The notes under the pieces are model-generated. The model made no database searches. It had not been told where the DNA came from and saw only the letters and a program-made list of their open reading frames with translations. The translations under genes and the position numbers were made by a program. Source: Diaphorobacter caeni (lineage in GTDB: Bacteria; Pseudomonadota; Gammaproteobacteria; Burkholderiales; Burkholderiaceae_C). Taken from it: a DNA stretch of 64,000 nucleotides. The DNA is taken from NCBI RefSeq assembly GCF_015354245.1, contig NZ_JADKYZ010000010.1:62001-126000 (forward strand), read 5' to 3'. The stretch's first letter is position 1; every line of letters begins with the position of its first letter. Positions 8,199 through 17,481 of the stretch are shown piece after piece.

Positions 8199-9458
8199 AT
8201 GGAAAGCTACATTCTCGACTGGGCCAATCTGCTGTTGCGCTGGCTCCACGTCATCACCGCCATTGCCTGGGTCGGCTCCTCGTTCTATTTCGTTTTTCTC
8301 GACAGCAGCCTCACGCCGCCGGTCGACGAAAACCTGAAGCGCGACGGCGTCTCGGGTGAGCTCTGGGCCGTGCACGGCGGGGGCTTCTATCACCCGGTCA
8401 AGTTCAACGTCTCGCCGCCCAAGCTGCCGGACCATCTGCACTGGTTCTACTGGGAAAGCTACACCACCTGGCTGTCGGGCTTCGCGCTGCTGACGGTCTC
8501 GTATCTCTGGAACGCCAACATCTATCTGGTCAATCCGGCCAGCCCCAACCCGATGTCCAGCAGCATGGCCATCATGGCGGCGCTCGCGTTCCTCGTGGTG
8601 TTCTGGCTGCTGTACGACGGCATCTGCCGCGTGTTCGGCCAGCGCAAGAACGGCGACGGCATCGTCGGCGCGATGGTGCTGGTGCTGGTCTGCATCGCGG
8701 CCTTCCTCGCCTGCCACATCTTCCCCGGACAGGCTGCGTTCCTGCTGATGGGCGCGATGCTCGCGACCTCGATGAGCGCCAACGTGTTCTTCTGGATCAT
8801 TCCCGGCCAGCGCACGGTGGTCGCCGATCTCAAGGCGGGTCGCCCCGTCGATCCGATCCACGGCAAGCGCGGCAAGCAGCGCTCGGTGCACAACACCTAC
8901 TTCACGCTGCCGGTGCTGTTCGCCATGCTGTCGAATCACTACGGCTGGCTCTACAACCACGATCTCAACTGGCTGGTGCTGATCCTCATGATGTTCGCGG
9001 GCGCCGCGATCCGCCAGTTCTTCGTGCTGCGCCACGGTTTCAAGCTTGGCCGCAACAGCCACCCATGGCCCTATGCCGTGGTCGGCGTGCTGGTTATCAT
9101 CGGCGTGGCCGCGTGGCTCAAGCCCGCGCCCAAGGCGGCCGTGGCCGCACCTGCGGCGACCAGCGCTCCGGCGGCCTCCGGTGCCGCACCCGTGGCTGCA
9201 GCGGCCGGCGTGCCCACCTACAACGAGGTGCATGGCGTGATGGAAAAGGCCTGCGTGGTCTGCCACAGCGCCAAGACCATCGCGCAGAAGAACATCGCGT
9301 TCGATTCGCCGGAAGAGGTCAAGAGCCACGCGCAGCAGATCTACACTCAGGTCGTGCAGCTCAAGAAGATGCCGTTCGGCAACCCCGCCGGTCTGACCGA
9401 TGACGAGCGCGACATGTTCAAGCGCTGGTATGAGGGTGGCGCTCCGACCACGCCATAA
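8199..9458 (+). CDS. puuD: Membrane urate oxidase PuuD with C-terminal cytochrome c domain
   Basis: A 419-residue inner-membrane protein. About eight hydrophobic helices (first LLLRWLHVITAIAWVGSSFYF) form the urate-oxidising domain; early histidines such as WLHVITAIAWVG and AVHGGGFYHP are family features. After an Ala/Pro linker (about 308-340) a monohaem cytochrome c domain carries CVVCH at residue 352. The enzyme oxidises urate to 5-hydroxyisourate and passes electrons to the respiratory chain rather than to oxygen as peroxide. ATG at 8199 follows AAGG; TTG at 8190 is less likely. A shared operator lies upstream and hiuH encodes the next enzyme. Confidence 0.95.
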   Translation: MESYILDWANLLLRWLHVITAIAWVGSSFYFVFLDSSLTPPVDENLKRDGVSGELWAVHGGGFYHPVKFNVSPPKLPDHLHWFYWESYTTWLSGFALLTVSYLWNANIYLVNPASPNPMSSSMAIMAALAFLVVFWLLYDGICRVFGQRKNGDGIVGAMVLVLVCIAAFLACHIFPGQAAFLLMGAMLATSMSANVFFWIIPGQRTVVADLKAGRPVDPIHGKRGKQRSVHNTYFTLPVLFAMLSNHYGWLYNHDLNWLVLILMMFAGAAIRQFFVLRHGFKLGRNSHPWPYAVVGVLVIIGVAAWLKPAPKAAVAAPAATSAPAASGAAPVAAAAGVPTYNEVHGVMEKACVVCHSAKTIAQKNIAFDSPEEVKSHAQQIYTQVVQLKKMPFGNPAGLTDDERDMFKRWYEGGAPTTP

Positions 9459-9484
9459 GAGCGTGTTGACGATCTCCACACGGT

Positions 9485-9592
9485 CTTGCAGGCGCGGCAT
9501 CGGGCGGTCTGCCGCGTTGCAAATCCTCGCAATGGCACGAGCCATTGCTGCGGTTTGCGCCTTGCAGCCCATCCCGATCCGCATCCTGCAAG
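9485..9592. repeat. 108-base imperfect palindrome
   Basis: Between puuD and the next gene a long inverted repeat runs from CTTGCAGG (9485-9492) to CCTGCAAG (9585-9592), with further matched blocks and an inner perfect stem GCAATGGC (9529-9536) ACGA GCCATTGC (9541-9548). Transcribed on either strand it would fold into one long hairpin. Confidence 0.8.
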
Positions 9593-9662
9593 CCTCGCGA
9601 TGAGATCGTAAACACGCCATAAGGAAAATCAGGCGCGCGTACAATCCGCGCCTTTCATGCAC

Positions 9663-9694
9663 GAAAAGCTGCTGTCCCGGCAGCTTTTCTTTTT
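9663..9694 (+). terminator. Rho-independent terminator
   Basis: Perfect stem GAAAAGCTGC / GCAGCTTTTC with a 7-base loop, followed by five T. It ends puuD transcription before the binding-protein gene. The A-rich 5' arm gives only weak reverse-strand potential. Confidence 0.8.
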
Positions 9695-9727
9695 GTGCGA
9701 TTCATCGGGACCATGTAGAGGAACACC

Positions 9728-10831
9728 ATGTACAAAAACCTCGCTGCCGCGCTCGCGGCCGCCTGTTTTTTCCTTTCCCCCACTTTTTCAGCGCAAGCCG
9801 CAGCGCCGTTGCCAGCAAACGCTCCGGTGAAGGCCGCGTTCGTCTACGTATCGCCGATCGCCGACGCGGGCTGGACGCACCAGCACGAGGCCGGCCGCAA
9901 GGAAATGGACGCCGCGCTTGGCAACAAGGTGCAATCCACCTTCGTCGAAAACGTCGCCGAAGGTGCGGATTCCGAGCGCGTGATCCGGGACCTTGCCGCA
10001 TCGGGCAACCAGATCATCTTCACCCCGAGCTTTGGCTACATGGAGCCGACGATGCGCGTGGCCAAGGACTACCCGAACGTGAAGTTCGAGTCCATCACCG
10101 GCTACAAGCGCGCCGACAACGTCTCCACCGCCAATGCGCGCTACTACGAAGGCCGCTACCTCTCGGGCGTGCTCGCGGGGCGCATGAGCAAAAGCGGCAC
10201 CGCTGGCTTCGTCGCGGGCTTCCCGATTCCCGAAGTGATGCAGGGCATCAACGCCTTCGCCCTCGGCATGCGCTCGGTGAATCCCAAAGCCGTGGTCAAG
10301 GTGATCTGGCTCGATGTCTGGTTCGATCCCCCGAAGGAACGCGAAGCCGCGATGGCGCTGTTCAACGAAGGCGTCGACGTCGTCGCATTCCAGACCGCAT
10401 CCACTGCCATCATGGGCGCGGCCCAGGAACGCGGCAAATACGCCATCGGTTTCCATTCCAACATGAACCACGTCGGCCCGGACGCGCAACTCGTTTCCGT
10501 CACCCACCAATGGGGCCGGTACTACGCCGACCGCGTCAAGGCCGTGGCAGCAGGCACCTGGAAGAGCCAGGACCGCTGGGGCGGTGTGCGCGAGGGCATG
10601 ATCCGCATGGATGGCTACAGCCCGAAAATTCCAACCGCAGTGCGCGAAGAAGTGAAGGCCCGCGAAAAGGACATCGCCACCGGCAAGCTCCAGCCTTTCC
10701 GCGCAGGAAAGCAGGCGATCCGGGACAACGCAGGAACCGAGCAGATCCCTGCTGGCAAGGCTTTGACCGACGAACAGATCCTGCAGATGAACTGGCTGGC
10801 CGAGGGCGTGCAAGCACCCAAGCGCAAGTAA
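9728..10831 (+). CDS. BMP-family ABC transporter substrate-binding protein (purine/nucleoside)
   Basis: A 367-residue periplasmic protein. Residues 1-25 form a signal peptide ending SAQA. The mature part matches the BMP/PnrA-like (basic membrane protein) family: AFVYVSPIADAGWTHQHEAG, DLAASGNQIIFTPSFGYMEP, GRYLSGVLAGRMSKSGTAGFVAG and the C-terminal RMDGYSP. Such proteins capture nucleosides or purines for an ABC importer. No lipobox cysteine is present, unlike many PnrA proteins. No permease or ATPase genes follow, so its membrane partners are elsewhere. Context with guanine deaminase and urate oxidase supports a purine ligand. Confidence 0.88.
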   Translation: MYKNLAAALAAACFFLSPTFSAQAAAPLPANAPVKAAFVYVSPIADAGWTHQHEAGRKEMDAALGNKVQSTFVENVAEGADSERVIRDLAASGNQIIFTPSFGYMEPTMRVAKDYPNVKFESITGYKRADNVSTANARYYEGRYLSGVLAGRMSKSGTAGFVAGFPIPEVMQGINAFALGMRSVNPKAVVKVIWLDVWFDPPKEREAAMALFNEGVDVVAFQTASTAIMGAAQERGKYAIGFHSNMNHVGPDAQLVSVTHQWGRYYADRVKAVAAGTWKSQDRWGGVREGMIRMDGYSPKIPTAVREEVKAREKDIATGKLQPFRAGKQAIRDNAGTEQIPAGKALTDEQILQMNWLAEGVQAPKRK

Positions 10832-10854
10832 TAAAAGAAGCCGAAGGCGAACAT

Positions 10855-11058
10855 GCATCTCGCGAAGTCGCGAGATGCGCACGAGCGAAGCAACGTGCCG
10901 AAAACACCTCTTCCCAACTGACTTCCGGCGGTTGCCCGAGCGGAGCGCGCAGCGCGCAGTCGAGTTCCGCCGGAGGTATTGAAAGCGCGTTTTGGGTTAC
11001 TTTTTGCGCGCAAGCAAAAAGTGACTCCGCCGCCGGGCGGAACTCCCGGCCTCCGCCC
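10855..11058 (-). repeat. Half copy 4 of MITE-like element
   Basis: The 346-base gap before guanine deaminase begins with half an element: hairpin GCATCTCGCGA/TCGCGAGATGC at 10855-10878, one arm, the ACTTTTTGC/GCAAAAAGT hairpin and the GC-rich end. The unique centre and the other arm are missing; the break is exactly at the central hairpin. Bases 11059-11117 are A-rich and may hold the guanine deaminase promoter. Confidence 0.8.
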
Positions 11059-11177
11059 CCCAACAAACACCAGCGACCAAAACAAACAAAGACAAAAAGA
11101 GAAAATAAGAATTCCTTATGACCTCTATGCGCGCAACAACATGCCGCGCGCACGCCCCATTGGCTAAGCTCCACCCC

Positions 11178-12458
11178 ATGCCCCTCTACCGCTCATCCCT
11201 CCTGCGTTTCGCTCCCAATGGCCAGGCCCTCTACGAAGAAGACGGCCTGCTCGTCACCGCCCCCGACGCCAATGGCGTGCAGCGCGTGGTGGCGGCTGGC
11301 AACTGGAGTGCACTGAGCCCCCAGTACGCAGGAAATGGTGCGGAGGTCACCCATCTTCCGGGGCGCATCCTCGCTCCAGGTTTTGTAGACCTGCATATCC
11401 ATTACCCCCAGACCGACGTCATCGGCTCGCCCGCCGATGGCCTGCTCCCCTGGCTGGAGAACTACACCTTTCCGCACGAGTCGCGCTTTTCCGATGACGG
11501 CTACGCGCGGGAAGTGGCGACCTTTTTCGTCGATGAATTGCTGCGCAATGGCGTGACGACGGCGGTCACTTTCTGCACCTCGCATCCGGGCTCGGTCGAT
11601 GCGCTCATGGCCGAGGCGCAGGCGCGGTGCATGCGCATCATCGCGGGCAAGGTGTTGCAGGATCGTCATTCGCCGGACGGCGTGCGCGACCAGACCGAGC
11701 AGTCGCTGATCGACACCGAAACGCTGATCCACCGCTGGCACGGCGTGGACCGGCTTGGCTATGCGATCACGCCGCGCTTTGCGCCCACGAGCACCGATGC
11801 GCAACTGCGCGGAGCGGGTGAGCTGGCCGCGAAGTATCCAGGCGTCTGGATTCAGTCGCATGTGGCAGAGAACCACGACGAGATCCGCTGGGCGCGCGAG
11901 CTGTTTCCGGCATCGCGCAGCTATCTGTCGATCTATGACGATTTCGGGCTGATGCGCGAGTGCTCGATCTACGCGCACTGCATCCATTTCGACGCCGAGG
12001 ACCGTGCGTTGATGCGTGATCGCGGCGTGGCCGCAGCGGTCTGCCCGACCAGCAATCTGTTTCTGTCGAGCGGCCATTTCGACTTTCAGCTGGCCGACGC
12101 GGCGGGCTTTCAATATGGGCTGGCGAGCGATGTGGGCGGCGGCACGAGCTTCAGCCCGTTCCACACCATGCTCGCGGCCTACTATGTCGGGCGCGAGGGG
12201 CATGCCAAGCAGGGGCAGTCGCTCAGCCCGCAGGCGCTCTGGTGGCAGCACACGGCGGGTGCGGCCCGGGCTGCGGGGCTGGACGGCGTGGTCGGCAATC
12301 TGCAGCCGGGCTGCGAGGCGGATTTCGTGGTGCTCAACCCGAAGGCGACGCCGCTCGCCGCACGCCGCACGGCGCAGGCGCGCAATCTGGACGAACTGCT
12401 GTTCGCCATGATCGTGCTGGGCGATGACCGCCTGATCGAACGCACCGTGATCGCCTGA
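11178..12458 (+). CDS. guaD: Guanine deaminase
   Basis: About 426 residues of the amidohydrolase superfamily. Zinc ligands are visible in DLHIHYPQ (HxH), [15 protein letters not shown] and [12 protein letters not shown]; the [18 protein letters not shown] segment is typical of guanine deaminase. It converts guanine to xanthine in the cytosol, feeding xanthine dehydrogenase and then the urate pathway. The ATG at 11178 (MPLYRSS) matches the usual N-terminus, though an in-frame ATG at 11118 exists; neither has a strong ribosome site. Confidence 0.93.
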   Translation: MPLYRSSLLRFAPNGQALYEEDGLLVTAPDANGVQRVVAAGNWSALSPQYAGNGAEVTHLPGRILAPGFVDLHIHYPQTDVIGSPADGLLPWLENYTFPHESRFSDDGYAREVATFFVDELLRNGVTTAVTFCTSHPGSVDALMAEAQARCMRIIAGKVLQDRHSPDGVRDQTEQSLIDTETLIHRWHGVDRLGYAITPRFAPTSTDAQLRGAGELAAKYPGVWIQSHVAENHDEIRWARELFPASRSYLSIYDDFGLMRECSIYAHCIHFDAEDRALMRDRGVAAAVCPTSNLFLSSGHFDFQLADAAGFQYGLASDVGGGTSFSPFHTMLAAYYVGREGHAKQGQSLSPQALWWQHTAGAARAAGLDGVVGNLQPGCEADFVVLNPKATPLAARRTAQARNLDELLFAMIVLGDDRLIERTVIA

Positions 12459-12625
12459 AGCACCGACCGCCGACCCGGCAAATTCGGGTTCAGCGCGGCC
12501 ATCGCGCGTTTTGCGGTGAAAATATCCGGTTTGGCGTGGCCCTCGGCGACGCAATAAGCTATATTTTTGGTAGTGCTCCGGGTTGTCCGGCTGCGCTGCA
12601 CACCGTTGTGACTGGAGAAACTGGG

Positions 12626-13192
12626 ATGTCCATCAAGAGCGATAAATGGATCCGCCGCATGGCCGAAAACGAAGGCATGATCGAGCCGTTCGAGCCGGGG
12701 CAGGTCCGCCAGGTGGATGGCCGCAAGATCATCAGCTACGGCACCAGCAGCTACGGCTACGACATCCGCTGCGCGCCTGAATTCAAGGTGTTCACCAACA
12801 TCCACAGCACCGTGGTCGATCCCAAGAACTTCGACGAGAAGAGCTTTGTCGACTTCCACGGCGACTCCTGCATCATCCCGCCCAACAGCTTCGCGCTGGC
12901 GCGCACGGTCGAATATTTCCGCATTCCACGCAACGTGCTGACCATCTGCCTCGGCAAGAGCACCTATGCGCGCTGCGGCATCATCGTCAACGTGACGCCG
13001 TTCGAGCCCGAGTGGGAAGGCTATGTGACGCTGGAGTTCAGCAACACCACGCCGCTGCCTGCACGCATCTATGCGGGCGAGGGGTGTGCGCAGGTGCTGT
13101 TCTTCGAGAGCGATGAGGTCTGCGAAGTCAGCTACAAGGATCGCGGCGGCAAGTACCAAGGCCAAGTCGGCGTGACCTTGCCCAAGGCCTGA
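12626..13192 (+). CDS. dcd: dCTP deaminase
   Basis: A 188-residue enzyme that deaminates dCTP to dUTP for thymidylate synthesis. Recognisable family segments are [30 protein letters not shown], the active-site KSTYARCGI and [14 protein letters not shown] with the catalytic glutamate, and the C-terminal [12 protein letters not shown]. Length matches the family. GGAGAAACTGGG precedes the ATG. It is a housekeeping gene following guaD. Confidence 0.97.
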   Translation: MSIKSDKWIRRMAENEGMIEPFEPGQVRQVDGRKIISYGTSSYGYDIRCAPEFKVFTNIHSTVVDPKNFDEKSFVDFHGDSCIIPPNSFALARTVEYFRIPRNVLTICLGKSTYARCGIIVNVTPFEPEWEGYVTLEFSNTTPLPARIYAGEGCAQVLFFESDEVCEVSYKDRGGKYQGQVGVTLPKA

Positions 13193-13564
13193 TTTTTTGT
13201 TTTTTGGGTGATTGATCGCTGATCGTTTTGGGGTGCCAATACAGCCCCTCATGCGTCGTTGCGAAGCCTTGCCTTACCGAAGTAATGTCTGCGGCTTCTA
13301 CGCCTGGCCTGAGAGGCTGTCTTGGCGTTGGGGGTGAGGAGTGGGCGCCCGTTGGGCTTTGGGGGTCCGCTCCGGCTGGCGGGCACCACTGTTTTTAAAG
13401 TCGCGAGGGCGTCCTACGACTGTAGGGTGGCAAATTGTTGTCAACTCCCATGACGACAATCGCGTTTCATTGAGGCAACAGCTTTTTGCGCTGCATTGGG
13501 GGCGTTCTCGGCGTAACATCCTGCACCCACGACAGCAAGCGCAGTTCAAACCGGAGATACGACA
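13193..13564. other. Gene-free stretch between dcd and the YpfJ-type gene
   Basis: About 370 bases with no convincing gene. It opens with a T-rich run after the dcd stop but no clear terminator stem. The last 100 bases before 13565 presumably hold the promoter of the next gene; no consensus box is strong enough to name. Confidence 0.5.
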
Positions 13565-14440
13565 ATGAGATGGGAAGGCAATCGCGAATCCAGCAATGTG
13601 GAAGACCGCCGTGGCGAGGGCGGTGGGGGCGGCGGCATGATCGGCGGGCGCTCCATCGGCATTGGCACGGTGGTGATCGCACTGATCGGCTGGGGTGTCT
13701 TCGGCATCAACCCGCTCACGACCATCGGCATGCTCTCGGGCGGCGGCCAGCCTCAGGTGCAGCAGCAGCAAGGTCCGGCCAAGGCACCTCCGGCGGCTGA
13801 CTCCCAAGCCAAGTTCGTTTCCACCGTGCTGGCGTCGACCGAAGACGTCTGGACCAAGATTTTCCAGCAGGGCGGCGCGCAGTACCGCGAGCCCAAGCTG
13901 GTGCTGTTCCGTGGCGCGGTGCCCACCGCTTGCGGTACGGGCCAGTCGGCCATGGGACCGTTCTACTGTCCGGGCGACCAGAAGGTCTATCTGGACATGG
14001 GCTTCTTCGAAACCATGAGCCGTCAGCTCGGCGCACCCGGCGAATTCGCGCGGGCCTATGTGATCGCGCACGAAGTCGGCCACCATGTGCAGACCCTGCT
14101 CGGCACCACCCAGAAGGTGGACGGCATGCGCGGTCGCGTCAGCCAGCGAGACCAGAACGCGCTTTCCGTGCGCCTGGAACTGCAGGCCGACTGTTACGCC
14201 GGCGTGTGGGCCAACCATTCGCAGCAGGCCAAGAACTGGCTGGATCAGAGTGATATCGAGTCCGCCATCAACGCGGCCCAATCGATCGGCGACGACAAGC
14301 TGCAACGCGAACAGACGGGCACCGTGCGCCCGGACGGTTTCACCCATGGATCGAGCGCGCAGCGCGTGCGCTGGTTCAGCACCGGCCTCAAGACAGGCAG
14401 CGTCCAGTCTTGCGATACCTTCAACACACAGTCCTTGTGA
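13565..14440 (+). CDS. YpfJ/KPN_02809-type neutral zinc metallopeptidase
   Basis: A 291-residue membrane-anchored protein. A short charged N-terminus (MRWEGNRESSNVEDRRG, typical of the family), a Gly-rich patch and one membrane helix (IGTVVIALIGWGVFGINP, about 35-52) precede a Gln-rich linker and the catalytic domain with HEVGHHVQ near residue 169 and later ELQADCYAGVWANH. This family has a conserved HExxH-like zinc site but no defined substrate. It stands alone between dcd and the helicase gene. Confidence 0.9.
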   Translation: MRWEGNRESSNVEDRRGEGGGGGGMIGGRSIGIGTVVIALIGWGVFGINPLTTIGMLSGGGQPQVQQQQGPAKAPPAADSQAKFVSTVLASTEDVWTKIFQQGGAQYREPKLVLFRGAVPTACGTGQSAMGPFYCPGDQKVYLDMGFFETMSRQLGAPGEFARAYVIAHEVGHHVQTLLGTTQKVDGMRGRVSQRDQNALSVRLELQADCYAGVWANHSQQAKNWLDQSDIESAINAAQSIGDDKLQREQTGTVRPDGFTHGSSAQRVRWFSTGLKTGSVQSCDTFNTQSL

Positions 14441-14554
14441 TCGTGGCTTTTGGCGCGAAAAACGGGCGTTTTGTACGCTTCTTGCCAGAGAATTGGCAGG
14501 GCTTGGCATGTGGAAAACCCGTGAATTGCGGCAAAGTGCGACAATAGAGGCTTA

Positions 14555-16009
14555 ATGACACAAGCCTATTCTTCCCTCGCGCTTGCAGAACCGCTCAAGC
14601 GTGCCGTAGCCGACATGGGCTACGAGTTCATGACGCCCATCCAGGAGCAGGCGATCCCTGTCGTCCTCGCGGGCCAGGACGTAATGGGTGCCGCCCAGAC
14701 CGGCACCGGCAAGACGGCAGCATTTTCGCTGCCGCTGCTGCAGCGTCTCATGAAGCATGAAACCAGTTCGGTCTCCCCGGCCCGCCATCCCGTGCGTGCG
14801 CTGGTGCTTCTGCCTACCCGCGAGCTGGCCGATCAGGTGGCCCAGCAGGTGGCGCTGTACGCCAAGTACACCAAGCTGCGCAGCACGGTGGTGTTCGGCG
14901 GCATGGACATGAAGCCACAGACCGCCGAGCTCAAGAAGGGCGTCGAGGTGCTGGTGGCGACTCCGGGTCGTCTGCTGGACCACATCGAAGCCAAGAACGT
15001 GGTGCTCAACCAGATCGAGTACGTGGTGCTCGACGAGGCGGACCGCATGCTGGACATCGGTTTCCTGCCCGATCTGCAGCGCATCCTGTCCTACCTGCCC
15101 AAGAGCCGCACGACGCTGCTGTTCTCAGCGACGTTCTCGCCCGAGATCAAGCGCCTCGCCGGCAGCTACCTGCAGAACCCGATCACCATCGAGGTGGCGC
15201 GTCCGAACGAGACGGCTTCCACGGTGGAGCAGCGTTTTTACGCGTCGACCGACGACGACAAGCGCCGCGCGATCAAGCAGGTGCTCAAGGACCGCAACCT
15301 CAACCAGGCGTTCATTTTCGTGAACAGCAAGCTCGGTTGCGCGCGCCTCACGCGTGCGCTCGAGCGCGACGGCCTCAAGGCGGCCGCACTGCATGGCGAC
15401 AAGAGCCAGGACGAGCGTCTGAAGGCGCTTGAAGCCTTCAAGAGCGGTGAAGTCAATCTGCTGTGCTGCACCGACGTGGCTGCTCGCGGTCTGGACATCA
15501 AGGATGTGCCCGCCGTGTTCAACTTCGACGTGCCGTTCAACGCCGAAGACTACGTGCACCGCATCGGCCGTACCGGTCGCGCGGGTGCGTCAGGCTTGGC
15601 GGTTACGCTGGTGACCTCGCACGATTCGCGTTTGGTTGGCGACATCGAGAAGCTCATCAAGAAGAAGATCGACGTTGAAGCGCTCGAACTCGACGACGAG
15701 CGCCCACGTGGCCGCTTCAACGATGGCCGACGTGCGTGGGGTGGCGAGGAGGGCGACTCCCGTTCCTCTTCGGCATCGTCGGGCTCTTCCGGCTATTCGT
15801 CGCGCGGAGGTCGTGGCGGTCACCGTCAGCCGCAGGACCCATTCTTCGACAAGCCCTACGAGGCCAGCACCACCAAGGCGGAACCCGCCACATGGGAAGC
15901 CGCCAAGTCGCAGCCCGCGCGCGGCGGCGTGTCGTCCAACATCAAGACCAAGCGCAAGGTCGCCGCGCTGTTCAGGCCAGCGCCTGCACCAGCGGCCATG
16001 GCGGACTGA
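14555..16009 (+). CDS. rhlE: DEAD-box RNA helicase, RhlE type
   Basis: A 484-residue ATP-dependent RNA helicase. Motifs in order: Q motif (FMTPIQEQAIP, about 25), AQTGTGKT (about 45), PTRELADQ, VLDEADRML (about 158), SATF, ARGLDIKDVP and HRIGRTGRAG. The C-terminal tail (about 375-484) is Ser/Gly/Arg-rich with an RGGRGGH patch, as in RhlE proteins active in RNA decay, ribosome assembly or cold adaptation. A likely promoter with GACAAT lies just before the ATG. It converges with nosL. Confidence 0.93.
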   Translation: MTQAYSSLALAEPLKRAVADMGYEFMTPIQEQAIPVVLAGQDVMGAAQTGTGKTAAFSLPLLQRLMKHETSSVSPARHPVRALVLLPTRELADQVAQQVALYAKYTKLRSTVVFGGMDMKPQTAELKKGVEVLVATPGRLLDHIEAKNVVLNQIEYVVLDEADRMLDIGFLPDLQRILSYLPKSRTTLLFSATFSPEIKRLAGSYLQNPITIEVARPNETASTVEQRFYASTDDDKRRAIKQVLKDRNLNQAFIFVNSKLGCARLTRALERDGLKAAALHGDKSQDERLKALEAFKSGEVNLLCCTDVAARGLDIKDVPAVFNFDVPFNAEDYVHRIGRTGRAGASGLAVTLVTSHDSRLVGDIEKLIKKKIDVEALELDDERPRGRFNDGRRAWGGEEGDSRSSSASSGSSGYSSRGGRGGHRQPQDPFFDKPYEASTTKAEPATWEAAKSQPARGGVSSNIKTKRKVAALFRPAPAPAAMAD

Positions 16010-16087
16010 GGCCAGCCGTCACAGGGCGGCGCTTACCGGCAGCAGCGGGTCCGATCTCCGGGCCCGACTGCCTTGCCTGCACTGACG

Positions 16088-16633
16088 TCACATGCGCGTG
16101 TCGTGCAGCGCCCCCCCGCTCAGGTCGGCCATGCCCGGCTTGATCTCCCCGAACTTCATGACTTTGCCGCCGTGCTCCTGCACGAAGCGCGCGGCATCTT
16201 CCTCTTGCGCGAAGCTTGCGATCGTCGGGCCCATCGATCCGTGGCGCTTGCTGCCGACCACATAGAGCGCGGTCTTCGCGTCGATCCAGTGCCCCTGTGG
16301 CTGATTCCAGTCGGCCTTGCCCATGTCCTGCACGTAGGCGCCCTTGATGGCGCGCACCTGCTCGCCCGCTTGCAGCTGGTTGATCAGTTCCATGGTGTCG
16401 CAGAAGAACGCGGGCTTGGTCTGGTCGGCATAGAGAATCTGTGCCTTGGGCCCGGGGTAGTCGGCGAGCAGCATGCCGTCCAGCGAGCAGCTGGTGGAGC
16501 GGTCGATCTCCACCGGCCCCAAGGCCTGAGCGGACTTGGAATCGTCGCCGCAGGCCGTCAGCGTCAGGGCCGATGCGGCAAGGGCTGCAGCGGCGAGAAG
16601 GCGAACGGTGATCGTGCTGTAAGCAGTCATCAT
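16088..16633 (-). CDS. nosL: NosL copper-binding lipoprotein
   Basis: A 181-residue lipoprotein: signal peptide with lipobox LTAC (C28), then the NosL core with SCSLDGMLLADYPGPKAQI, KPAFFCDTMELI and GHWIDAKTALYVVGS. NosL is the copper chaperone for the CuZ/CuA sites of nitrous oxide reductase. The start ATG at 16633 overlaps the nosY stop as ATGA and follows GGAGATTCAAATC. It is the last gene of the nos operon and converges with rhlE. Confidence 0.93.
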   Translation of the reverse strand: MMTAYSTITVRLLAAAALAASALTLTACGDDSKSAQALGPVEIDRSTSCSLDGMLLADYPGPKAQILYADQTKPAFFCDTMELINQLQAGEQVRAIKGAYVQDMGKADWNQPQGHWIDAKTALYVVGSKRHGSMGPTIASFAQEEDAARFVQEHGGKVMKFGEIKPGMADLSGGALHDTRM

Positions 16634-17445
16634 GATTTGAATCTCCATTGGGCAAGCAAGAGCGGGGCGACGATCCACACCAGCATCACCGCGCCCATGG
16701 CCAGCGGGTTGCCGAGCGCGGGCGGCACGATGCTGGCGAGGCCGTAGAGCGTGCGCACGTCGTCGAGCGAAAAGACATTGAGGATGCGGAACACGTCCGC
16801 CGGGTTGAGCAGCAGCAGCCAGGTGAAGGCATCTCCGCCGATGCTTCCGCCCGTGCCGACCAGCAGGCCCAGCATCAGCAGATCGAACACCAGCACGAAG
16901 AAGAACCATGCGGCGATGGCCAGACCCGAGGCGCGGGTGCGGTCGCGCGCGATCACCGACAGCAGCACGGCGATGCTCAGGAACGCAAGGCCGAGCAGCA
17001 CCGAGCTGAACATGAAGCCCGCGAAGTGGTACAGCCCGCGCGCGCCGATCTTGCCGAAGAGCAGCGCGATCACCACTCCGAAGCCGCCGATCATCGACGC
17101 GGTGAGCGCGGTGGCGAGGCCGAGGTATTTGCCCAGCAGCAGCTCCAGCCGCGTGATCGGCATCGACAGCAGCAGGTCGAGTGAGCCGCGTTCGCGCTCG
17201 CCGACGATGGCGTCGAAACCGAGCAGCAGCGCGATCAGCGGAATCAGATAGATCACCAGACTCACGAGACTGGCGATGGTGATCTCGATGGAGCGAAAGC
17301 CCACCACGCCCTGCTGCGCGCCGCCGAAATAGGTGATCACGAGCGAGAACACGGCGAACACCAGCGCCACCGCGAGCACCCAGCGATTGCGGATGCGGTC
17401 GTGGAACTCTTTGGTGGCGACGGTCAGTATGGGTTGAAGCTGCAT
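16630..17445 (-). CDS. nosY: NosY ABC-2 type permease
   Basis: A 271-residue integral membrane protein with about six helices (for example WVLAVALVFAVFSLVITYF and SVLLGLAFLSIAVLLSVIA), ending MLVWIVAPLLLAQWRFKS. It pairs with NosF and NosD to form the NosDFY complex needed to mature the NosZ copper cluster. It lies between nosF and nosL; a GGTAGGA ribosome site sits before ATG, and eight TTG/CAA units fill the short gap after the nosF stop. Confidence 0.94.
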   Translation of the reverse strand: MQLQPILTVATKEFHDRIRNRWVLAVALVFAVFSLVITYFGGAQQGVVGFRSIEITIASLVSLVIYLIPLIALLLGFDAIVGERERGSLDLLLSMPITRLELLLGKYLGLATALTASMIGGFGVVIALLFGKIGARGLYHFAGFMFSSVLLGLAFLSIAVLLSVIARDRTRASGLAIAAWFFFVLVFDLLMLGLLVGTGGSIGGDAFTWLLLLNPADVFRILNVFSLDDVRTLYGLASIVPPALGNPLAMGAVMLVWIVAPLLLAQWRFKS

Positions 17446-17457
17446 GTGCGTCCTACC

Positions 17458-17481
17458 TTGTTGTTGTTGTTGTTGTTGTTG
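17458..17481. repeat. (TTG)8 trinucleotide repeat in nosF-nosY gap
   Basis: Eight perfect TTG units on the plus strand, (CAA)8 in the mRNA, begin immediately after the nosF stop codon and end 12 bases before the nosY start. Confidence 0.97.

Noticed and set aside
13298..14509. Minus-strand frame over the YpfJ-type gene
   Set aside because: The plus strand has the zinc motif and membrane anchor; the minus frame has no family-like features.
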